From the NCBI GenBank assembly GCA_028712845.1, contig JAQTPO010000078.1, positions 1 through 9,423 on the forward strand: DNA of 9,423 bases, written 5' to 3'. Position numbers and translations under genes: made by a program. This document shows, piece by piece, positions 1-5,311 of this stretch; within the stretch, counting starts at the first letter, position 1; every line of letters starts with the position of its first letter. The notes beneath the pieces were generated by a model. The model was not told the DNA's origin, searched no databases, and saw only the letters and a program-made list of their open reading frames with translations. This DNA comes from Dehalococcoidales bacterium (GTDB taxonomy: Bacteria > Chloroflexota > Dehalococcoidia > Dehalococcoidales > Fen-1064).

Positions 1-54
1 GGTTTTTTTCTTCTTGTTCTCATATGCTAAACTGGCAAATGATACCGTCATCAT
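1..54 (-). CDS. N-terminus of an unidentified leftward gene, cut by the window edge
   Basis: Reading leftwards from an ATGATG at 54-49 there are 18 open codons (MMTVSFASLAYENKKKKT) before the window ends. A strong Shine-Dalgarno, GAAGGGGG at 70-63, lies 8 bases before the first ATG. A consensus-like promoter (-10 TATAAT at 93-88) lies further upstream. Sequence signals therefore support a true start, although the coding stretch is very short. Either of the two adjacent ATG codons could be used. The visible peptide has a short small/hydrophobic stretch followed by a lysine-rich run, which is too little to assign a family or a signal peptide. It is divergent from the sugar operon to its right. 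Function unknown. Confidence 0.5.
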   Translation of the reverse strand, partial: MMTVSFASLAYENKKKKT

Positions 55-62
55 TTTAAAAT

Positions 63-117
63 CCCCCTTCGTATGATTGTTATCTCAATTATATCTCACC
101 GAAAGGGAACTTGTTCA
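63..117 (-). promoter_or_regulatory. Promoter and ribosome-binding site of the left-edge gene
   Basis: On the minus strand there is a perfect -10 hexamer TATAAT (93-88). It is preceded 18 bases upstream by TGAACA (117-112), which matches 4 of 6 bases of the sigma-70 -35 consensus. Transcription would start near 81, giving a leader of about 27 bases that contains the GAAGGGGG ribosome-binding site (70-63). Two copies of TGAGATA, 11 bases apart (98-92 and 87-81), cover the -10 region and the predicted start point. That is a plausible place for an operator, but no regulator can be named. Confidence 0.55.
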
Positions 118-335
118 GAGATTCCTTCGATATTAAAAAATAAATGCGATATAGCGCAAACACCAAAACTATATATGAGCTATGGATAAATGTCAATCTT
201 CGTAAGGGAGGATGACGCTAAGCAGGGAAACCTACCCCATGGGTTCACGTAAATTGTCCATTTTGGTCATCAGATACTTTAGGACAACCATTACAGATAC
301 TCATAGTACTGTCACTACAGATACTTCTGGTACTA
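118..335. other. Non-coding stretch between divergent transcription units
   Basis: No convincing gene is visible here. A 49-codon frame (212-361, + strand) exists, but its only Shine-Dalgarno-like sequence (AAGGGAGG, 204-211) directly abuts the ATG, leaving no spacing. Its second ATG (239) has only a weak AGGGA upstream, and the frame lies across the repeats at 271-341. The stretch also holds an AT-rich segment (130-144). Beyond the repeats I see nothing to annotate. Confidence 0.5.
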
Positions 336-341
336 TTGCGG
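271..341. repeat. Three degenerate ~24-bp direct repeats
   Basis: CAGATACT occurs at 271-278, 294-301 and 318-325, with spacings of 23 and 24 bases. Units two and three also share the pattern GTACT at the same offset, so the repeat unit is about 24 bp and degenerate. The block is flanked by an inverted heptamer, ATTGTCC at 253-259 and GGACAAT at 340-346, and another GGACAA lies inside unit one (282-287). Short tandem direct repeats next to inverted ends are known from the ends of some transposable elements (for example the IS21 family), and also from regulator-binding arrays. No transposase is present, so the origin is unresolved. Confidence 0.45.
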
Positions 342-364
342 ACAATCCCATTATTAGATAATAT
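336..364 (+). promoter_or_regulatory. Possible promoter of the sugar operon
   Basis: TTGCGG (336-341) and TAATAT (359-364) are separated by 17 bases, the preferred sigma-70 spacing. The matches are 3 of 6 and 4 of 6 to the -35 and -10 consensus. Transcription would start near 371, leaving a leader of about 70 bases before the kinase ATG at 441. It overlaps the last 24-bp repeat, so a factor binding the repeats could influence it. This is the best candidate I found in the upstream region, but the hexamers are weak. Confidence 0.3.
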
Positions 365-440
365 CATCGGTTGTTCTGTGGGGTATCAGTGGCAATGAGC
401 CGTCAATGACCCAAATGTGGATTTACAACAAGAGGTAAAG

Positions 441-1418
441 ATGATAATTGTTCAAACTCCTCTCCGTATAAGTTTTCTAGGCGGCGGCACGGATTTTGAA
501 GACTATTATCGCCTGAATGGCGGCGGCGCAGTCTTGACTACCGCTATTAATAAACACACCTTTGTCATTGTGAAAGAGCGGTTCGACAATATGATTTACG
601 TGAATTACTCCCGGAAAGAAATTGTCGAACGGGTAGAAGACCTGCAGCATGAACTAATAAAAGAAGCGATGAAATTGACCGGGGTGGAAAAAGGCGTAGA
701 GATAACCACGCTGGCTGATATCCCTTCGGAAGGAACCGGATTAGGTTCATCCAGTAGTATCCTAGTGGGACTTCTGCTCGCGCTGCACACATACCAGGGT
801 GATTCGGTTACGTCTGAAATTCTGGCGAGGGAAGCATGCCAGATTGAAATCGATACCCTGAAAAAACCCATCGGGAAACAGGACCAGTACATTGCCGCAT
901 ATGGCAATATGCGGTTCATTACTTTCAAAACCAGCGGCATCGATGTCGGTAAGTTAGGGATTTGCGAGGCAGAGAAACAAAGGTTCGATGAACATCTCCT
1001 GCTTTTCTACACGGGGCGGACCCGTCAGGCTGACCCGATACTGGCAGAACAAAAGAGCAAGATTGAGGAAACGAAACCGTTGCTTGCAGAAATGACAAAG
1101 CTGGCTTATCGCGGTAAGGATGCGCTTTCAGAACAGGCTTACTGCGAATTCGGCGAATTACTGCACGAGGGCTGGAAGATAAAAAAACAGTTTGCCAGCA
1201 GGGTTACCGATGCGGAGATCGATGATGCTTATGAGGTTGCCAGACAAGCCGGCGCAATAGGGGGCAAAATCGCCGGAGCTGGAGGCGGAGGATTTATGCT
1301 GTTATGCTGTCCTCCCTCTAAAAGAGACGACGTCAGGTCCAGCTTGAGGGGGTTGAGGGAATTTCCTTTCCGGAGTTATAACGATGGCAGTAAGGTTATT
1401 TTCAATTACAGGAATTGA
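441..1418 (+). CDS. hddA: GHMP-family sugar kinase, D-glycero-alpha-D-manno-heptose 7-phosphate kinase type
   Basis: Predicted cytosolic kinase that phosphorylates C1 of D-glycero-alpha-D-manno-heptose 7-phosphate with ATP, the second step of GDP-heptose synthesis. The 325-residue product begins MIIVQTPLRISFLGGGTDF, the usual N-terminus of this subgroup. The GHMP ATP-binding loop is at residues 95-106 (PSEGTGLGSSSS), a GKQDQY motif is at 145-150 with the likely catalytic Asp148, and the glycine-rich C-terminal motif (GKIAGAGGGGF) is at 275-285. I prefer the ATG at 441 over the in-frame GTG at 417: AAGAGGT (430-436) sits at proper spacing before 441, and family members start there. It is the first gene of a four-gene operon, and the next start codon is 9 bases past its stop. 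Related kinases act on other sugars such as fucose, so the substrate rests on the gmhA and hddC neighbours. Confidence 0.85.
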   Translation: MIIVQTPLRISFLGGGTDFEDYYRLNGGGAVLTTAINKHTFVIVKERFDNMIYVNYSRKEIVERVEDLQHELIKEAMKLTGVEKGVEITTLADIPSEGTGLGSSSSILVGLLLALHTYQGDSVTSEILAREACQIEIDTLKKPIGKQDQYIAAYGNMRFITFKTSGIDVGKLGICEAEKQRFDEHLLLFYTGRTRQADPILAEQKSKIEETKPLLAEMTKLAYRGKDALSEQAYCEFGELLHEGWKIKKQFASRVTDAEIDDAYEVARQAGAIGGKIAGAGGGGFMLLCCPPSKRDDVRSSLRGLREFPFRSYNDGSKVIFNYRN

Positions 1419-1426
1419 GGACTAAG

Positions 1427-2551
1427 ATGAATGTGCTTGTTACGGGTGGCGCAGGTTTTATTGGTTCGCATACGGTGAATTTGCTCCTTAGTAAGGGGCA
1501 CAATGTGCGTGTCATCGATAGTCTCTACCCGCGTATTCATCCGCAGGGACGGAAACCATCCTATCTTTCCGATGAGGCGGAGTTCATTCTGGGTGATGTT
1601 TGCAGTCCGAGTGATATGGAGCACGCTCTTCAGGGTATTGATGTCGTCTATCATTTAGCGGCTCACCAGGATTATCTCACTGATTTCAGCACCTTTGCTT
1701 TCGTTAATGATGGCGGCACCGCTTTGCTTTACGAAATAATTGTCAAAGGCAGATTGCCGGTACGGAAAGTAATCCTGGCGAGTTCTCAGTCTGTTTACGG
1801 TGAAGGAAGATACTATTGTCCCCAGCACGGGATACAGCATCCGCTCCCCCGTCCCTTGAGTCAACTGGCTCTCGGGAGATGGGACATAAGGTGTGAAAAG
1901 TGCCATAGCAGAATGGAGCCTCTATTAACCGACGAATCGGTCACCGAGCCTCACAATCATTATGCGGTCTCGAAGTACTGCCAGGAACTCTATGCGCTGA
2001 CACTGGGACGAAGATATAATATCCCGACCGTAGTCCTCAGGTATAGCATTACTCAGGGTAAACATCAGAGCTATCATAATGCTTATTCCGGCATTCTCCG
2101 GAACCTCACCCTTTCTCTATTGAACGATTCGCCTCCTATCATATATGAAGACGGTCAACAACTACGGGACTATGTTTATGTAAGCGATGTCGCCCGGGCT
2201 AATTTGCTAGTGATGGAAAAGGAAGCCGCCGATTATAATATCTATAACGTCGGGGGGAACCAACCGTTTACCGTTCTTGAATATTTGAGAATCGTACAAA
2301 ATGTCGCCGGGAAGTATATTCCTCCCGTCATACGCGGAGAATTCCGTTTCGGTGATAACCGTAACTGTATTTCCGATAGCTCCAAACTCAGGGAGCTAGG
2401 ATGGCAACCGGACACACGCCTTGACCTGATAGTGCAAGAATATATTGCGTGGGTGAAAGAACAGGCGGAGTTCTCGCTTGGCGACCATACCAATGCCTAT
2501 CGAAACATGAGGGAAACCGGTGTGATTAGAGAGGCGGTTGCCAGGAGATGA
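1427..2551 (+). CDS. NAD-dependent nucleotide-sugar epimerase/dehydratase (extended SDR) with zinc-ribbon-like insert
   Basis: Extended short-chain dehydrogenase, 374 residues. The Rossmann NAD(P) motif TGGAGFIG is at 6-13, an SSxSVYG block at 119-125, and the catalytic YxxxK pair is Tyr179/Lys183. Between the last two lies an insert of about 50 residues carrying C131-x2-H134 and C156-x2-C159, spaced like a zinc ribbon. From memory, SDRs of the dTDP-L-rhamnose 4-epimerase type have a comparable insert with four cysteines; here the second ligand is His. The later motifs (LRYS at 204-207, EDGQQLRDYVYVSDVA at 241-256) are typical of sugar-nucleotide epimerases. The ATG at 1427 is chosen over the upstream TTG at 1415 because GAGGA lies six bases before it. 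The substrate is unknown: GDP-heptose (from its neighbours) or dTDP-deoxysugars (from the family) are the candidates. Confidence 0.8.
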   Translation: MNVLVTGGAGFIGSHTVNLLLSKGHNVRVIDSLYPRIHPQGRKPSYLSDEAEFILGDVCSPSDMEHALQGIDVVYHLAAHQDYLTDFSTFAFVNDGGTALLYEIIVKGRLPVRKVILASSQSVYGEGRYYCPQHGIQHPLPRPLSQLALGRWDIRCEKCHSRMEPLLTDESVTEPHNHYAVSKYCQELYALTLGRRYNIPTVVLRYSITQGKHQSYHNAYSGILRNLTLSLLNDSPPIIYEDGQQLRDYVYVSDVARANLLVMEKEAADYNIYNVGGNQPFTVLEYLRIVQNVAGKYIPPVIRGEFRFGDNRNCISDSSKLRELGWQPDTRLDLIVQEYIAWVKEQAEFSLGDHTNAYRNMRETGVIREAVARR

Positions 2552-2555
2552 CTTT

Positions 2556-3365
2556 ATGAGAACAGGCGGTGGTATTCACAAAGCGATGATTCTAGCAGCC
2601 GGCAATGGTACCCGGCTCCACCCTATCACAGTTAACACTCCCAAGGTCATGGTTCCGCTGGCTGGAATCCCTTTGATACAGTACCTGGTCTGCTGGTTGA
2701 GAAGCCACGATATTTCGGAGATAGTTGTAAATACCCACTACCTCCGTGAGCAGGTCGAGGCTTTTCTTGGAGAAGGCGCGGATTTCGGAACCGCAATACA
2801 TTTCTCGATGGAAGAGGAACTGGTCGGCACTGCCGGCAGCAACAAAATGGCGGAGCGGTTCTTTGACGGCTCCTTTATAGTCCACTATGGAGATGTCCTG
2901 ACTGATTTCGACCTTAACAAAATGATGGATTTTCACCTGCGCCATAACGGCATAGCTACTCTGGCGCTCTTAAGGACCGAGAGCCCGTGGGAATCAGGCA
3001 TGGTGCAACTTGGTGATTCTGGGAGAGTGCTGGGTTTTAGAGAGAAGCCGCCCGCCGGTTCTGTTTCGGGCGGTTATTTGAATGGCGGCACTTATATTCT
3101 AAAGAGGGAAATCCTGGATTACATTCCGCAGCGTGGTTTCTATGATTTTGGCCAGGACTTATTCCCCAGGCTCTTGAGCATGAATATTCCCATCTACGGT
3201 TATATTCTAAACAAAGATGAATATTTGATGGATATCGGCACGCTGGCACGATATCAGCAAGCCGATGAAGATGTCACAAACGGTCTGGTCAATTTAGCCT
3301 TTATGAAAATTCCGCCGGGCAGGATAGCGCCGGGACCGGTATATGGTGATGGGGTATTAGTATAG
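2556..3365 (+). CDS. hddC: Sugar-1-phosphate nucleotidyltransferase, D-glycero-alpha-D-manno-heptose 1-phosphate guanylyltransferase type
   Basis: Predicted cytosolic enzyme joining a sugar 1-phosphate to a nucleotide; with hddA and gmhA beside it, probably GTP plus heptose 1-phosphate to GDP-heptose. The 269-residue product has the nucleotidyltransferase signature at 13-30 (LAAGNGTRL, then P23, T25, P29, Lys30). The metal-binding Asp113 lies in HYGD, FREKP is at 161-165, and a second likely metal-binding Asp226 lies in YLMDIGT. The C-terminal tail (250-269) is Gly/Pro-rich but forms no clear hexapeptide domain. The ATG at 2556 has AGGAG (2543-2547) eight bases upstream, inside the end of the epimerase gene; the intergenic gap is four bases. 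Glucose- or mannose-1-phosphate enzymes have the same fold, so the sugar and base specificity rest on context. Confidence 0.8.
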   Translation: MRTGGGIHKAMILAAGNGTRLHPITVNTPKVMVPLAGIPLIQYLVCWLRSHDISEIVVNTHYLREQVEAFLGEGADFGTAIHFSMEEELVGTAGSNKMAERFFDGSFIVHYGDVLTDFDLNKMMDFHLRHNGIATLALLRTESPWESGMVQLGDSGRVLGFREKPPAGSVSGGYLNGGTYILKREILDYIPQRGFYDFGQDLFPRLLSMNIPIYGYILNKDEYLMDIGTLARYQQADEDVTNGLVNLAFMKIPPGRIAPGPVYGDGVLV

Positions 3366-3413
3366 CCGGCTAATGCGGGCAATCATCAAAGTCAGTTCTG
3401 CAGGAAGGTAATT

Positions 3414-4034
3414 ATGGCTCAAGAAAATCGTGAAATAATCAGCAACTATCTTGAAGACCTCAGAACGGTCATCAGCAAAATACCGATGCATGATGTCCTG
3501 CAGGTAGTCGATGTTATCAACGAAGCCCGGGAAAATGGTAAAAGCATTTACATTTTCGGTAACGGCGGCAGTGCCGCAACGGCATCGCACTTTGCGTGCG
3601 ACCTAGCGAAGGGCGCAATACGTTCCAATACACGCAGAATCAGGGCGCTGGCATTAACGGATATGGTGCCTCTACTCTCTGCCTGGGCAAATGATTCCGC
3701 ATATGAATTCGTTTTTTCTGAGCAAGTGGAGAATTATGTTGAGTTTGGCGATATCGTTATTGCCATCAGTGGCAGCGGGAATTCGCTGAATGTTCTCAAT
3801 GGCGTTGCTGCCGCGCGGGCGAAAGGAGCCATCACCATCGGACTGACAGCTTTCGATGGCGGTCATTTGAAGAATATGGTGGATACCGCGATAGTAGTAC
3901 CGGTTTTTTCAATGGAGCAGGCAGAGGATATTCATCTTATGCTGGAGCACATCATCACTACCTGTCTGAGAGAGGGAGCATCCTTTACCGGGAATATCTG
4001 CAAGCGCGAAGCGAGCGTCGTGGAAAGAATTTAG
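3414..4034 (+). CDS. gmhA: SIS-domain phosphoheptose isomerase (sedoheptulose 7-phosphate isomerase)
   Basis: Predicted to convert sedoheptulose 7-phosphate to D-glycero-D-manno-heptose 7-phosphate, the entry step of heptose synthesis. The 206-residue protein is a single SIS domain: phosphate-binding NGGSAATASHF at 50-60, ISGSGNS at 118-124, TAFDGG at 145-150, and AEDIHLMLEHI at 170-180 with His174 at the place of the catalytic histidine of E. coli GmhA. Where E. coli has its catalytic Glu65 (HFAEEL), this protein has Asp63 (HFACDL), judged by eye. The ATG at 3414 follows AGGAAGG (3402-3408) at good spacing and lies 48 bases after the hddC stop. It is the last gene of the operon. Its stop codon is two bases from the 3' end of the convergent tRNA-Glu, with no terminator seen between. 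The related SIS protein DiaA is less likely in this sugar-gene context. Confidence 0.82.
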   Translation: MAQENREIISNYLEDLRTVISKIPMHDVLQVVDVINEARENGKSIYIFGNGGSAATASHFACDLAKGAIRSNTRRIRALALTDMVPLLSAWANDSAYEFVFSEQVENYVEFGDIVIAISGSGNSLNVLNGVAAARAKGAITIGLTAFDGGHLKNMVDTAIVVPVFSMEQAEDIHLMLEHIITTCLREGASFTGNICKREASVVERI

Positions 4035-4036
4035 AA

Positions 4037-4109
4037 TACCCCCAATGGGATTCGAACCCGTGTTGACAGCGTGAAAGGCTGTTGTCCTAGGCCTCTAGAC
4101 GATGGGGGC
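4037..4109 (-). tRNA. tRNA-Glu (anticodon TTC)
   Basis: A 73-base cloverleaf folds on the minus strand. The acceptor stem GCCCCCA pairs with TGGGGGT and ends in discriminator A; no CCA is encoded. The anticodon stem ACAGC/GCTGT encloses the loop CTTTCAC with anticodon TTC, reading GAA/GAG glutamate codons. The D-arm is close to the bacterial tRNA-Glu pattern and the T-loop is the standard TTCGAAT. Two oddities stand out: the acceptor begins with a G1-U72 wobble, and the T-stem (ACGGG against CCCAT) has a C50-A64 mismatch. The gene is convergent with gmhA. Confidence 0.93.
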
Positions 4110-4119
4110 GCACTTATAT

Positions 4120-4148
4120 AGTATAGCAAATGTACGAATTCCCGACAA
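4120..4148 (-). promoter_or_regulatory. Promoter of tRNA-Glu
   Basis: On the minus strand, TTGTCG (4148-4143) and TATACT (4125-4120) are separated by exactly 17 bases, matching sigma-70 -35 and -10 elements at 4 of 6 and 5 of 6. The -10 box ends 10 bases before the first tRNA base, as expected for a tRNA gene with a very short 5' leader. This makes the tRNA an independent transcription unit. Confidence 0.7.
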
Positions 4149-4222
4149 CGTGAAGCCGCTAGATAGGCGATATTTTCATCCTTCCCCTGTTTCTTTACGG
4201 ATAAATGCCAACTCCGATGTGC

Positions 4223-4228
4223 TAAAAT
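4223..4228 (+). promoter_or_regulatory. -10-like box directly upstream of the VTT-protein gene
   Basis: TAAAAT (4223-4228) ends seven bases before the ATG at 4236, so transcription would begin at or next to the start codon. No Shine-Dalgarno is present in front of that ATG. This is the arrangement of leaderless genes. No good -35 element is visible at the right distance (TTTACG at 4194-4199 is too far), so the call is tentative. The rest of 4149-4222 holds nothing I can identify. Confidence 0.35.
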
Positions 4229-4235
4229 ATCTGCA

Positions 4236-4934
4236 ATGGTATTGAATTCGGGCAAACCGGAAAATCCTTCCCCTTCAGTCAAAAAGAGCTGGCTGAGGAG
4301 GAATTTTCTCTCACTGGTAATGTCCATTCTGGTCGTGGGGATAACCATTGCGCTCTTTATTTTCCAGGATGATATTATCAAACTGGGTAATTATGGTTAC
4401 CTGGGAACGTTTATTATCAGTCTGCTTACCAATGCCACTATTATTTTGCCGATGCCCAGCATCCTGATAATTTTCCCGCTGGGGGCTACTTTCAACCCCT
4501 TATATATTGGTCTGGCGGCGGGGGTCGGCGGTGCAATCGGTGAGATGACCGCCTATGTGGCGGGTTACAGCGGCAGCGGCATCTGGCACAATAATCCCAA
4601 CTATCTCAAAATAAAAGCCTGGCTCCAGAAATGGGGAATGCTGATTGTTTTTCTTTACTCTGCCACTCCCATGCCATTAGACCTGATGGGGCTCGCCGCC
4701 GGAAACTTACGCCTCCCTGCCTGGAAATTCTTTGTCCCCTGCTTGCCCGGTAAAATCATCAAATATATCGTTCTGGCTTATGCAGGCTACTTTGGATGGG
4801 AAGCTTTTAACAAGAGTGAAAGCCTCAAGGAAGCGCTTTTTATGTCCGGCATTGTTATCCTCGGTGTAATAATTCTGCTGGGGCTGGCATTATTGCTGGA
4901 AAGATGGGACTGGAAGCGGGCGCGGAAGAAATAA
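4236..4934 (+). CDS. DedA/VTT-type integral membrane protein
   Basis: Predicted inner-membrane protein of the VTT (SNARE-associated/DedA-like) superfamily, whose members include lipid scramblase-like or flippase-like proteins. Of 232 residues, about 1-22 are polar and basic. Hydrophobic segments follow at roughly 24-43, 55-84, 88-111, 134-156, 160-186 and 202-221, and the tail is strongly basic (RWDWKRARKK). The family core is seen as GGAIGEMTAYVAGYSGSG (98-115), a conserved Glu in a glycine-rich re-entrant stretch, and TPMPLDLMGLAAG (144-156) before the last helices. The ATG at 4236 lacks a Shine-Dalgarno but gives the natural basic N-terminus. The strong GAGGAGG at 4294-4300 is inside the frame, with no start codon at usable distance. 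It stands alone between the tRNA promoter and the convergent kor-argC operon. The transported substrate is not predictable. Confidence 0.75.
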   Translation: MVLNSGKPENPSPSVKKSWLRRNFLSLVMSILVVGITIALFIFQDDIIKLGNYGYLGTFIISLLTNATIILPMPSILIIFPLGATFNPLYIGLAAGVGGAIGEMTAYVAGYSGSGIWHNNPNYLKIKAWLQKWGMLIVFLYSATPMPLDLMGLAAGNLRLPAWKFFVPCLPGKIIKYIVLAYAGYFGWEAFNKSESLKEALFMSGIVILGVIILLGLALLLERWDWKRARKK

Positions 4935-4936
4935 CC

Positions 4937-4978
4937 CACGTTAAATATGAAATTCGGATTTCGTGCTTGTGATTTAAC
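4937..4978. terminator. Weak AT-rich inverted repeats between convergent genes, possible terminator
   Basis: The 43-base gap between two converging genes holds a small hairpin, GAAAT (4949-4953) and ATTTC (4958-4962) around a TCGG loop. An outer inverted repeat, GTTAAAT (4940-4946) and ATTTAAC (4972-4978), surrounds it. The position suits a bidirectional terminator, but the stems are AT-rich and there is no long T-run, so the evidence is thin. Confidence 0.2.
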
Positions 4979-5277
4979 TATCGCTGGCGGTGTAAAATCC
5001 ACTTTTTAAGTTCCGGGTGTTTTAAGTTTGCGCCGCGGTCATAGTAGATTTCAAATAGCTCACCATCCGAGGTTTCCACCAGATAGTAATTGCGGTGGTG
5101 TCTTTGCCACCACCGGTTTCTGCGTCCTGCGGCGGTGGGTCCAAAACCGTGGTCCTGCCACTCTCGAACTATCCCGGAGATGATATATTCACGGTCGGCA
5201 AGTTTAAATGAAGTGGGAACTTTGACTTCACCGCCGGTGGTGACCTGAATTTCCTGTCCAAAGAACTTCGGAGGCAT
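4978..5277 (-). CDS. Small conserved-looking protein, DUF6504-like
   Basis: A 99-residue, soluble, aromatic- and basic-rich protein of unknown function. Its core reads as a compact beta-rich domain: a predicted strand around REYIISGIVREWQD (29-42), a basic/aromatic patch RRNRWWQRHHRNYY (52-65), and a DGELFEIYYDRG segment (71-82) ending in KKWILHR. The layout (Trp in the first strand, a WW cluster, a YYLVET-type strand, then FEIYYD and a final Trp strand) recalls DUF6504 proteins, judged from memory only. I prefer the ATG at 5277, which has GGGAGGG (5287-5281) just upstream. A longer frame from the GTG at 5328 would add 17 residues and overlap the previous gene, but has no ribosome-binding site. 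It is the last gene of the kor-argC operon and probably co-expressed with it. Confidence 0.6.
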   Translation of the reverse strand: MPPKFFGQEIQVTTGGEVKVPTSFKLADREYIISGIVREWQDHGFGPTAAGRRNRWWQRHHRNYYLVETSDGELFEIYYDRGANLKHPELKKWILHRQR

Positions 5278-5311
5278 GTTCCCTCCCATTGCTGGATTGT
5301 TCCCGATAAAT

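Noticed and set aside
107..116. Palindrome GAAC-TT-GTTC resembling a Gram-positive SOS (LexA) box
   Set aside because: The known box has four bases between the half-sites; here there are two, so the geometry is wrong.
212..361. A 49-codon frame upstream of hddA (second ATG at 239 gives 40 codons)
   Set aside because: The only strong Shine-Dalgarno-like sequence touches the first ATG with no spacing, the second ATG has a weak one, and the Thr-rich translation comes from the direct repeats.
417..440. GTG start eight codons upstream of the hddA ATG
   Set aside because: The ATG at 441 has AAGAGGT at suitable spacing and matches the usual N-terminus of the kinase family.
3303..3362. Gly/Pro-rich C-terminus of hddC as a truncated hexapeptide-repeat domain
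   Set aside because: The sequence past the stop codon does not continue hexapeptide repeats in frame, so truncation is not supported.
3960..4036. Terminator for the sugar operon or the tRNA near the gmhA end
   Set aside because: GC-rich short inverted bits are present but there is no stable hairpin followed by a T-run on either strand.
4031..4381. A 116-codon minus-strand frame running through the tRNA-Glu
   Set aside because: It overlaps the tRNA, its promoter and the start of the VTT gene, and its translation shows no domain-like pattern.
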